Assembly (NCBI GenBank): GCA_916613615.1
Contig: OU744725.1
Coordinates: 61,078,575-61,142,574, forward strand
Source: Steromphala cineraria
Taxonomy: Eukaryota; Mollusca; Gastropoda; Trochida; Trochidae
Length of the DNA: 64,000 nucleotides
Reading direction: 5' to 3'
Shown here: one piece after another, positions 36,311 through 48,800 of the stretch
Layout of the letters: every line of letters begins with the position of its first letter
How positions within the stretch are numbered: position 1 is the first letter of the stretch
The notes under the pieces: model-generated
What the model saw: only the letters and a program-made list of their open reading frames with translations
What the model was told of the DNA's origin: nothing
Database searches by the model: none
Position numbers and translations under genes: made by a program

Positions 36311-39300
36311 TAATTTAATATGTCATGGTGTTTGATTGTTGTGGGCTGATGGTTTCCGAGCGGATTTCGCCTGGTAATAACACTGTTGTACAATAGCATT
36401 CTAGAGAACAGCCTGCTATTTGAACACGTCCTTATTAACCTCATGTGTCTAAACTATCAATCATTATTCGCTTTCATTTGTAAATTCCTCTAGCAGATAA
36501 TTACCAACACGTAATGCAGCAATTAAATGGAGTGCAAACTTACGTCACAGTGGGAGGACAACTAAGGTGCCGTTAGTCTCCAGAGACTATGACGTCATCA
36601 GCGTTGTAATGGTCACGTGATAACGAAACTGTTCAGTAGACATTATTCATAATAATATTAACGATGAAAATCATTTGTGTACATTTTCGGGATGAGTATA
36701 ACTTAGTATATTCGGATGAATTGCCAATTAAATTGAAGGGATCGAGTGTTTCAGTGACAATAATCAACATCAAATTCTATATGTCGACAGCTTGCAGATA
36801 AGTTAGCTCCTAATTAGAATGATGTAAAGGTGAAATCAGGTAGAAGTAAATTCAATCAATAATTCATTTCAATTCCATTATAGAAATGATATTATGATAT
36901 TTTATTGTAAATGATAAAAATTATTATTCATTAATATGGAATAATTACGTAAGTATTAGTTGGCTAATATGCTGTGAAAGTTGACATTTTTTTGCACTAT
37001 TATGTACAACGTGTTTTAAGTACATTTAGTGTAAAAAGTATACATAAACAATGAGAATATCTCTTCCAAAGGTTTAATACAGATAACATCACACTAAATT
37101 CTTTCAAATTTTACTGCAATTTTTTAAAAGTTTTGGCATTATTTTATAACAGGGAGTTCAACTATGAGGCTACTTATCCATAGTGAAATCAATTATGTTA
37201 TTTGGAGCCGGTTTATTACAAAAGAGCGCATAGCCATATTAGACTAATACAGTTCCTTTCAATGGCCCGTGGCATTTACGAGGGTGTTTGGAAAGTTTAG
37301 TTTTTCTCTAGGGGGTGATATTTCATTTGCCAACGTGTGGCGCATGCGTAATGACGATATTGAGACCTCAATCCATAGGCCGCGCAGTTGAAATGCTAAG
37401 CCCGAGGTAAATTGATTTTCAAGGCATGAGGGTACATACTGCCAAATAATTTCACCATGGTCTGGAGAGTGCTAGGGGTATGAAGAAAAATGTTATTAAA
37501 TACCGAAAAGTCATGCCCGAAGCAGAAGGCGACATTTTCCTCGGTAAGATATGTGAAACCTGCATAAGAGAGATTTATGAGAATTACCTTTGGGGAATTG
37601 TGCATTATGTCTTACCTTTGTTTGTGGATCGATGATGAGTCACGTGACTTTGGATGATCACTGTCCCAAAAACTGTCCAACACCTTACAGGAACCACCTG
37701 CTTCTCGTCTGCGTTTCAAATCACTGGAGCAGACGACATCCGCTTGTCGCTGTGTGGAGCTCTGGTGTGCACGTGCTCCTTCTAGTCGATCCTCTTGGAA
37801 ACCATTTATGTGTTTGTCATCTATTGGCACCGCCAGACAATACTGCGATTGTAATAGTTTGTCAAAATCTTTTTGTAGACGTTGCCCGTTTTCCCAAGAT
37901 GTCTGAAGCGGGGCGACTGCGTTGTGAATTGACTAGCGTACAGTAGTGCCTCCCGTTCTGTTATGCAAAGTTTGTTTGAGCTATCCTTAGACCCTATTAG
38001 CAATTGTAATGAAGCAAATGCAGAGACTCGTCATGCAATTGTATTAATATTTTATACACGAGCCCCGATCAATTGCCGAGTGTTGGCCAGAGTCGCTGCA
38101 ACAGTTCGTGTCACTGACCCTACCCGGTAGCAACATAAATGTAAACAAACCACCCAAAACCATTCACATCTGCCTTTATCCCCGCGCTCAGCCGCTGTAT
38201 TGTATTGTGGAAATATAAATATTGAGGATGGTTTCTGGGTCAGAGTTGTAAGTGTGTTCAAAGGTTTTATCGGATACAGAGGATTTGAGTAGCAGTTATT
38301 TGAGGAATTTGGCGAGTAAGGAAAAACATTGTACTTTACATAGTTTGTCTTTCTACCCGACCACTGTGAGAGCGGGGACACTGTACACAGACGCTCGCCG
38401 GATGTTATGCAGGAAAGATATTCACAGTAACCCGATTTACTCTAACGTTGGTATTCAGTGTTCACATTTGTAAACGTTTCACGCCTTAAAATAAACACAA
38501 TCTTTTATCGTTTTGGAATATTGATATCTAATATCTAAAAATATTTCTAAACAGTTTAAAATTGAAAAAAATTTATATTAGAATTTTAGGAATTATTTCT
38601 TAAACATTTGTTGAAGTATTCGTATACATATTTTAAGTTTAAAAGTTTGAAATAGGATCTTCAGAATATTTTTAATTATTTTATTTTGTTATTTTTTCCC
38701 TGATTCCTTATTCAGATTATAATGATGTTTCATGGGATTTTGAATTTTCGAAACAGATATGAACCATGCGGTAGACATATGTTATTTGAGTAAAACTGAT
38801 ACTATCTATAATTCCTGTTACAGTTTTTTTAAATAAAATTCTCTGAAGTGTGAAATTATGGGAAAGATTTTTGCAGCTACATCCACATGTGTGTTCCTGA
38901 ACAATAGGGGGCTTAGCGGAATCACACATGGTGCACATGGCGATTACTTAAACACTATCCAATGTTGTGAAGAAACTAGCACCTCGATCAAACATCCCAA
39001 TAAAATGTTTCCCAAACGTAACTATAGCCATTCTATTCACTGAACTGTTTTATCAGTCTTTGTGACGAGCAGAAATATAATCTACCAGATTGCCATAAAA
39101 AAATCCTTGATATATTTATTGTATCATTATGCAAATCTATCTAATGAATCTATCAACATGCGATTTAAGGTGCAATTTACGTTTATTTATTTTCGTTTAA
39201 TGTGTGTTTTCTCATGTTCATTTGTTTATGTTAATTACGTGAATTGTTTATGATAAATGATTCTTATATGTTTATGTAAAATAAACTTTGCAAATTAATG

Positions 39301-42300
39301 TTTATGTGAGAGATGATTGATTACCATTTCGTGTTTTAGAATCGTTATATACTGTACGATAAGCAATACATTTTTTGTATTCTGACCCTTTTTTCTTCAG
39401 AAATAACCCAGAATATTGTTATATTTGTAATTATATAATAAATTAAGTGAGTTGTCTTCTACTCATATAAAGATATTTTGATAATATATAAAATTCAAAC
39501 CTGAGATTTATTGTCCTTCAATAATTTATCCTGTAAATACAAGAGTAGAAAAATGGTATGTGTGGCATATGTAAATTTTACCTAATAACAACGGTTCGAC
39601 ACGTTTTTACTAGTTAATGATAACTGAATATATTCCTTTTAATGCTTAATAAAAACAAAACATTATGAAACATAAATGGATATAGATTTTGAATCGAAAT
39701 AATTTGCACGTTTGGAATACCGTTTATACTAATTTACATGTATATCACGTAACTTCACTAGCATTTCATCCGCAAAATTCAAATAAATGAAAATGAAATA
39801 AAACGAACATTTTAGAAGCCGAAATAACATGTCTCATTTAATGTGTTTTAGTTATATAATAAATTTCGATAGGTACAGCAATGATAATGTTACCCAAAAC
39901 AACACATAGTATGTCATGTGGTAGCAAAACGTGGTAAGTGTTAGACTTAGGGCAAAATAAGACATCATCTAGACGGTAATGAAGATAATGAAATTATCAT
40001 CATCGGCACCTGTTTCAGTTACAACAACCACCCCCCCCCCCTCCCTCACAATAATTGTATTACAAAGAAAAGTTAAAAAATTAAACGTTTAAAACGTTTT
40101 TTATTTTACCTATTTTAGTCAGTAAAATTGCCAAAATCCGTACCAATGACTGCTAGTATGTCTGGTGGGTAGAAAAGGTCGTACTGATCGAGGCCATTCA
40201 TTCCAGTGGCGTGACTGAAACTCTTATCATTGTAAACACAAAATAAATTTGACATAAGTTTTTTTTATGAATGCGAGAAACAATTTTTTGACAAACTTCT
40301 AACGCTTTTTATTTGGACTGAATCCATACTCATCTTTATTTATGTCAACTACGAAAAACGATATTGCTTTGAACCAGTTGTAATTTCGTTATTTTTGAAT
40401 GTAAAAAAGAAAATCGTTGATCACTTCCGACGGAATTTTGGCACTCGTACAAACATGAAAATCAAATATTATCAGAAAAATATGCCTGCTCTACTCCGTT
40501 TCCAATAAGATGGGATCGGCAATAAAAAGAATCCCCCCAGATGTCCACAATAAAAAGAGAGAAAGTTCTCGCAGTAAAGATTCTAGTGTCCGGGTTAAAC
40601 GTTTTCTTGAAGGATTCTTTTCATTTGGCGCGACCTCATCATGAAGAAAGAAGAACTACACAGAAGAAAATGGGAGTCCATGGGTATTAGACATGTTCTC
40701 TAAACCCTACAAACAAGATTAAAACCATTAAGTCGGCAATAAAAGGTACAATTTTAATTGCTCGGAGGGTTTGCAATTGGAGGGGTAGACAAATACGGCA
40801 GTGACTGGATCGCCTTGGTTGCCAGATCGGCCCTCTTTCCAGCACTTCTATTCTCGTTCGATTGCTAAACACTCTGGCCGTAGCGTCCAAGTCGTTAGTA
40901 GAGGATCTTTATGCGTGTTTTTCAGAGTAACGAGCCGACAGACGAAGCGAGAGACGGTTTCTCAAGATTTATGCTATTCCAAAGTCGATATTTGTCAGTC
41001 GTGTTTGCAGAAAGCAGACCCTCTTTTGGAGTTAAATGCTTGAAAAGATCGTGGAATACGAAATGGTTCTACAATGCCCTATCCTGGGGCGGGTGGGAGT
41101 ACAGGCCGCTGTACCCGACACGGGGACTAACACTTGATCATCCAACTCTGCCTTGGGGTGTAGTCTGGAGTTGAGCCAAGTCTTATAGCAACCCTTGGTG
41201 AAGAACTCTTTACATTCATCGCACGCACTCCATATAATACACGGGTTGGTAAAAGTAATCACAAGACAAAGACAACAAGCTACTGACAATAATTATACCC
41301 GTTCTGATTGCTTGAACGTCGGCACGTGGAACGTCGAGATATACTTCACATTCATTTAGCAAACAATCCAGCAAATTAACCATTGAAAAATTTACATTGA
41401 ACTCCGAAATGGATCCTTGTTTATTTCACTGTGTCAATCAAGGATAGGTCATTAACAACCCCCATATGCCTATGTTTGGCTATGTGGACAAAGATGGCGG
41501 CGGGGTATTTATCTATTTGACGGCAAACATTTAACTAAGGGTCGTAATAATAGACAGGGGTACATTCACACAGATCGCCATCTACATACTTGTAATTAAT
41601 CGGGCTGGTTTGTCAACAGAGTAACGTGTGCATTTCTCCCTGTCAATCTCTCCACTGAAATAGACACAAGCAGAAACAACTCCCCTTGCTTCATTTGAAG
41701 ATAAGTACTCATGAAACTCGATTTTAATTTGTTAATATTTTGAGAGTGATTCACGTGGCCATTTTGTGACAGCAGCTGACGACAATTAACGTTAGCTATC
41801 ATCTGTCGTTATATTCATTCCCAATGGACAAAGATTATTGTAGCAATAATTATATCTGTCTATTTTACTGACACCTGTCAATTTCATTGCAATTGTTCAC
41901 AATGTGTAACTCAATCGAGTTGATCATCTGAATAATACACAATCGCTTAATCGAAATGAATCATACAGAGAGATAAGCTATCATTTTATTTAGAAATAGG
42001 CTTGGTTTCACATATATGTGATAAAATAAACATGAAGTGATCATCAGCGTTGTATCTGAAATTCGGATATTTTACATAGTTTAGAGTTCAGTACACTCAC
42101 GTGTCCCAAAACATAAATCGATGCTTAAATTCGTGAAAGTTTAAAGTTCAAAATAAAATATCCTCACAATTTGCCACAAGAATAAACCTCAAATTGCATC
42201 ACGATTTAAATATATGCAAATTAAGTAGACTCTTAACTGCCAGTTTCGTTGTGTAATATGATCCATATTAACACTCCATTACGCAAACAAGGGGATAAAA

Positions 42301-42339
42301 CCCTTCAGTGAAAGTTCACCCAGTGGTAGAAGAGGGGGC
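36311..42339. other. No recognisable gene; GC-balanced islands in AT-rich DNA
   Basis: 36480-36640 and 37260-38470 are GC-balanced. The second contains an NRF1-like palindrome GCGCATGCGT (37340-37349) and overlapping frames on both strands, none recognised. 38480-40470 is strongly AT-rich with a C-run near 40030. 40480-41900 is GC-balanced again, with a YY1-like AAGATGGCGGC near 41490. TGACGTCA is at 36590-36597. Confidence 0.55.
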
Positions 42340-42790
42340 ACTGCCCTATTCATCCTTTCTTCTTTCTATCAGGATTGTATACCTCCGCTTTTTCTCTCTA
42401 ATAGAGAACAGTAGTCTGAATTCATCCATTCTTCTTTCTATCAGGACTAAATCCTTCACTACACTTCCCTATTCGTCCTCTCTGATAGAGAGAGAACACT
42501 AATAAGTATTCATCAATCCTTCTTTTTATCAATCTTGTATACCTCGGTTACATTTATTCGCTATTCCTTCTCTCTATTTGATTATTCCGCCTGATGGATA
42601 GAAGGAAAGAACTCTATAGGTGTTCCTTCCTTCAGTCCACCGGGCTTGTATACCTCCGTTAAGTCTTCTTCTCTGTCTTTCCCCAAAAGACGTAAACTGC
42701 ACTCTTCTACTACTTCCTCTCGGATGTGTATACCTCCGCTGTAGTATGTCCCTCTTCTTCCTCTCTGATTTCTTGCAGCCGAAAACGTAG
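42340..42790. repeat. Degenerate pyrimidine-rich tandem repeat
   Basis: A TTGTATACCTCCG-type block recurs near 42375, 42535, 42645 and 42725, separated by CTTCTTTCTATCAGGA-type pyrimidine-rich spacers and TCTCTGATAGAGAGA-type inverted bits. Strand asymmetry (C/T on plus) is marked. No coding frame is credible. Confidence 0.6.
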
Positions 42791-42895
42791 ACACAACAGG
42801 GTCAAAATGTATAAATGTTCTGTTTGTGTGATATGTTCTGGTGGTGTAAGATTTTGCAATTTTTAAAAAGTTTATTATGTGCATTTTTGAAGCAG

Positions 42896-43012
42896 CAAGA
42901 ATTCTAATAAACAACTTCTTTAAAGTGATAACCCCGACGTTTCGGAGAATATTCTTACAACTCCAAACGCATCCTTATGTTCAAATAAAGAAGTTATCAA
43001 CTAAAATTCTTG
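42896..43012. mobile_element. Fold-back MITE with CGACGTTTCGG
   Basis: The left end CAAGAATTCTAATAAACAAC and the right end in reverse complement (CAAGAATTTTAGTTGATAAC) form inverted repeats of about 28 bases running into AACTTCTTT. Internally it has CCCCGACGTTTCGGAGAATA. The CGACGTTTCGG and AACTTCTTTA blocks are shared with the element at 45611-45820, so the two are probably related families. Confidence 0.75.
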
Positions 43013-45610
43013 ATGTTTCTATTTATGCCAGTTCTAAATACCATTTAAAGAATCGCCTTTATTTTTTTTCGTCAATAACTGTTCACTCATTTAATTTGGT
43101 ACATAGGAGTTCATTTCCTGTGCATTTAAGATATGCATTTTGATGAAACCGTTGAAACATAGGGGAACGTTTTAAATGTTTTTTACATTACCATTACTTA
43201 TAGTGGATTGTACTTAGATCATGTTTATATTTTCTATAACCAACCGTTCACAGTTCTCTGTAGTTTAAACATCATGTTGAGAAACATTGAAAATTTGCAA
43301 GTTTCTTATTAAAATTTTTATTATTGAAGTAAAAAAAAGTCTTTTATACAACTATTTTTTTGAGGAAACAAGTAAACTAATTTGTTGTTTCGACATTGTC
43401 TAATTTTGAGACCCCCTAGTTTTTCTTTTATTAGTAAAAAGGTCTAAAATATAACAATGTTATATTCACATTTGCGTGTGTTTTTTACGATAAATTGATT
43501 GTTCTTATGAAAAAAAATTCATGGTCGAAGTGCCCCTTTAACTACGAATTGAAAAAGAAATGAAGTTATCCCTTCTGCCATGAACAGTTTATTGCATCAT
43601 TGTATTTAATTGATATTACGTCAAGGTTATTATGAATTTAGGTTGTGTTTTTAGATGTAGATTTTACAACTGTTGTAATTAATATTTATTCATCATCATT
43701 GAAGCTATTATCAAAATACAAACGATAATACATTGTTTAGACTAGTATATGCAAATTATGTATTTGTTGTATGAAACAATTTACAAAGAAAAGTTTTTGT
43801 CATATTGAAACAAATATTCATTTTAATATCTTTAGATTCTCCTATTGTGTGTCCCATGATTTATGCAAGATTTGTGTAGTGTCATCCACCTTCAAATATA
43901 TACAAACACGTTTTTGAAATTAATAAAATCTTAGGCAAGTATTTTTACAAATACAATGTTTTATCATTTATCATGATAATGGTTCGAATAATCACCTAGA
44001 ATATTGTTTTTACAATGCATGATGAAAAAGGGTTATCAACGTTGTAGGTAAACATGAATAAACAAAAATAATTTTTTTATCTGGTAAGACGTGACTTTTC
44101 TGAGCTGAATTTCATGAGCGTTGTTAATTTCAAAACGTATGGATATACATTGGATTACAAGCCGTGAATATTGCATTTAAGTCATATTGGATAATGATAT
44201 AAACATATGTGTATTTATTGTATTTATCTCTTTCTGAAATATCGTACAAACAAATTTTATTTCTGTCTCTTACAACCTTTTTTACAAACATACTGCTAGG
44301 CCATCTATCAACTATCATAGAAAAGATGTGACAGTGTAATACTTATCTTTTCATTGTAAATGAGAAATGTGATTGATCATATCTGATTACTATGACTTCT
44401 TTTAATAATCAACATTTAATTATACCTTGTGAAGAATATTTAAAAGAAGACATAAACTTTTTTCATTATATGTATAAGAAAATTCATTTCACATGCACGC
44501 ATTTCTATAATAAAAGTGAATTCAATATAATCATATGTCTAACATAAAGGGCATATCAACATTATTGAGACAAATATGCAGTTTTGAGGTACTTATATGT
44601 CATTGATTATTTGCATAAAAGTAAATACCAATATGTTTATTGCTTTTATTAGGATAATATTTCGATCAGACATAAGTTATTTTCTTTTTGATTTTTATAT
44701 ACTCACCTTCTGTGAATGGCATAGTTTATGTATGAAGTTCATAATAACTCGTTTTCTAACTTCTATCAAAACTAAAATGAAAACAAAAATACCCCATCTA
44801 TTAATATTAACTCCTTCAAGCAAAAATGGATTTAATGCTTTAATCAAATTAATTTTCAAAGTAAAAGGAAACTTAAAAAGAAAAGTTCTTCAGTTTGTAT
44901 TACACTTGAAAACATGTTCAGGATGTTTATCGTTGATATTTCATCCGTCAAGGAATAAATATATACGATGTATGATTTATAATAATTTGGCACTATGTCA
45001 ATGAATGATAAAATCATTTACGTTGAAAACAATAAACGTTCATTTGAGAATTTCATGGTTCTTAATAACGAAAGGTTAGATAGACAGGGATATCATTATA
45101 GTCTCAACTCATTAGAAATATACAATCATAATCACAACAGTACATTTATACATATTTTGAAAAATATATATTTTTGTATATGTGAACATACATACATGTC
45201 TGAATTTAATTTTATAAGTCATTTTCTATGTAAATTCTTTCGATTTACAAGGACAAATAGAGTGGCCTCGTGGCTTGCCAATGAACCTGCAATTACCAAG
45301 GCCCGAGGCATGAACATTGGGGCAGAGCGAACGATGTGTCCGCGTGAAATCGATTATGTTATTGACTGACACAAGGCTTCATATCTGTCCGTCAGTCTGT
45401 CAGTCTGCCACTTGCTAATTACACTATCAGCTGATCAGTTTCAGTTTAGATGCCTTCCTTAAGATCACGTGATGCACTCACTGCACTAAAATCTTGTCTA
45501 TTTCATGTTTTATGTTTTGAATCAAACTTCAATCAAGAAATGTTGTTGGTTTGTTTCAGATTTAGATTTTTGTGATCCCAAATATGCATATATTGTTGGA
45601 AAACAATCAC
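43013..45610. other. No recognisable gene; very AT-rich with one GC-balanced island at 45255-45480
   Basis: Two adjoining plus-strand frames (135 codons at 44597-45004 and 124 codons at 44995-45369) give hydrophobic or low-complexity translations with no recognised motif, as chance frames in AT-rich DNA do. The island 45255-45480 stands out by composition and contains CTAATTACACTATCAGCTGA. Confidence 0.5.
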
Positions 45611-45820
45611 ATGATATTTGGAAGACAAGAGTTATGTTATGGATGAACAACTTCTTTTTTTGACATAGCGAAGATTCTTATACCGTTTTCAAGCATATCG
45701 TCGCTACTGTCAAATAAAGAAGTTGCTTGAAAACGGTATAAGAATCTATACCGAAACGTCGCTACTGTCAATAAAAGAAGTTGTTCATCCATAGAATTAC
45801 TCTTGTCTTCCTTATATCAT
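45611..45820. mobile_element. Fold-back MITE, best-preserved copy
   Basis: The ends ATGATAT..GGAAGACAAGAGT and their mirror (ACTCTTGTCTTCC..ATATCAT) open long inverted repeats containing GGATGAACAACTTCTTTT, a TAGCGAC..TTCGG block, ATTCTTATACCGTTTTCAAG and GTCGCTACTGTCAA. The arms are offset and partly reduplicated, so the RNA would fold into a long imperfect hairpin. Non-coding. A degenerate copy lies at 6939-7084. Confidence 0.85.
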
Positions 45821-48800
45821 CAACTTCTAGAATGCCATTCAAACAGCTCGCATAATATTTGTAAGCTTTCAGATGAAAAATTTGGGGAATATGATATTAA
45901 TTTTACATTTCAAGACCTTTGTGATAGTAATGTTAACGTTAATTTTTCATTTTCTCTCTATTGTTTTTGGTATAAATTGTTGTTTAGATAGGATTCATTA
46001 TAATAATATGTATTGAATTTCAAATGTTAACTATTTCTATTATCCGATTCTTTAAATGGTAGAAATGTCACTGATTTGGTAAGATAAATATATTTGTTTT
46101 TGGTTAAATATCATACAAGTATTAATGATAAATTAAATTATTGATACTTACATTTTAACGAAAATTGACGTTTTGTATAAGGGATTGGGGAAATAGTTAT
46201 CCTAACTTTGTTTCATTTAAATCAAAACAATACTTAAAGGTATCTTAATTCAGATTTTAGGTGAATCCAGTTTACAATTTTTAAGTCGAAACTTACATCA
46301 CATTCTGTTTAAGATTAGTATGCATAAATATAGTATAAATATATATAAAATAGTAGCTCTATTTGAGTTAGCCAACAAACTGACGAAACGTTTACAACAT
46401 AACAATCATATACTTTATACTCTATTGTGTGAAAAATGGAAAGGTATATTGGTGATGGTGATGAAAGAAATACTGTCTTCATGTTTCTTATTCATCTCAG
46501 TTTAGATACAGCAGATTATTTGAAATTAATCGGTATTTACATCATTATGAAAAGTCAGTATAAAATGTGATGTCTTTACATATGAGTAATCTCATTTACA
46601 AGTTCCGTTCAACTGCGCAGTGTAAAACTCGCCTCTTATATGTATGTATGAATATGTAGGTCCCTACTCACATTATAGAAACATAATATAAAATTAGTGA
46701 TATGACAATAGGCCTAATGCGATTATCCTTCATTATAAATTTGTTTTAAACAAGAAAAAAATATTCATTTATTAGTAAAAAATATAATTAGGAATTTAAA
46801 AGTGGATTATTCAATTTTATCTTGAAAGTTATAATTATATATATTACTAATAGTACATGACATGCCACACATATAACCTTTCAGCATTTTAAAAAAGCAT
46901 GAGGTTCTTCATTAAAGATAAGCTAAAAACATAACACCCTTTTCTTCAAGAATTAATCAAAATGTACAGTTAAATGAAATTAAAAGCGCCTATCATAGGC
47001 CGTCCAACATTCGTGGTTTGACTCGTGTAGATTTCAGCCTGAAATAGATATAGTTGATCTGACTGATCTATGAAGAGCTTAGTTCAAATGACTCGAACAC
47101 CTGCTGAAACTGTGACAGACTATGAAATGAACAAGGCTCTCTATGAAATTTACAATACTATAGATTTGCACAGAATTGCATCGACTCTCTTTGTGTTGAT
47201 CAGAGCTACAAAGCAATATGATATTTAAACTCTTTCCTGTAAATCACACATACATATGGTATTTAGGAACGTCATAGTATTATTAAATTATCAAATTTTA
47301 CATATTCCTCCAAAACATTATTAGAAGCATTTCATTTACCAAGTTAGTGTCTTATATAAACAACATGTTATATATTTCTATCATGAAGGAATTATTGCTC
47401 AGAACAGTATATGGAATTGTATATAAATATGTTTTACCGAAAACTAAAGGAAAACAATTAAGTATTTAACAGTGTTCACAAGCGAATATTTGATACAATT
47501 TATCGTAGTCAGGATCATTGTTAATACACAGTTTTAAGGGTATATCTGATTAAAATAGTATGGTCCCCTGCAACGATGCAAGTTTGAATTCCAACAAACA
47601 TCAACTTCGGAAGAATTTGAATATTGCTGGAAATAATTAATTCAGATAACTGTATCTAATTAAGTGACGGCTTTGAACAGTTCTATTTCCCTTTAGTGAC
47701 AACTGCACTAGCGCGCATCTAACTTGCCTATTTCACGTTGTCTATTTCCCTGAAAGTGACAACAGCTCTTGGCGAATCCTGACAGATCATCAGCGGTGAT
47801 GTTGATAGCATATTGTATTGATCATGAGCCGCACGTGCATCCCGTGTTAGCATCCACATTAACTCCAAACAACTCATTATATGCAACGCCATAAACCAAC
47901 TTTAGGTAATTTAGAAAATTGCGGCGATGTTTAATTCTTTCACTTTTGACTTCATATCTCTCATTTACAAATATTTTGTGATATATTGCACGTAACCGTA
48001 CATATATTTAAAGATATTAAAGATGTTTCATTTATGAAATTAATATGGATATTCGTTTGATCGGTTTTACAAAAGTTATATCGAAAATTGTACATATCTC
48101 TGAAACAGAAGTCGACGCGTTAATTATTCCACTTCATCTTTCATTAATTATTAATTACATTATTTTAAAATATAGCATATGATGCAGAATTATTATTTAT
48201 GCAGATGAGTAGAACGTGTAATCTATATATCTAATATTTACCCAAAATTATATAATGAGAGAACATAATATGTCTATATCATAATTCGTAGAAACTTACA
48301 ACAAATATTAATGTGAAAACTCATTTTCAAATACATCTTCTAATCTCAAGCATAATACTGATAAATCTGACAAGAAAAATGTCTCTCTGCATTTCAAAAT
48401 ATCAAATTTTGGTTAAGATTAATAGCCTTAATCTGTCAAGTTGTTTTCGTCGTTGAATTTGCTAAACTATACAATAACAGGATAGATTTGTAAGCAGCTA
48501 GGAAATATTATTTCATCATTTTGTCCGTAGGTTTATATTTGTAGGTTTATCGTGGAAGAAAGTTCGATTAGATAAAACATGTATTGTAGTCATCAACACA
48601 ATGAAGTGTTTGAACAAGAAAGATAAATTCAACACATATTTTTTTCATCGTTTATGTAATCATAATTCTCAGTTATTATTTTTCAAAATATCAAAATCAA
48701 AATAAACTTTTACGGACAATAAAAATACATTAAAGTAAATCCAAATCAGCTTTAAACATAACACAGCCTGCTATCTAGTCGGTTTTATATTTAAAGTGTT

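Noticed and set aside
44597..45369. Two overlapping plus-strand ORFs (135 and 124 codons)
   Set aside because: Translations are AT-driven (Ile, Phe, Asn, Lys-rich), show no domain and have no credible start context or partner exons.
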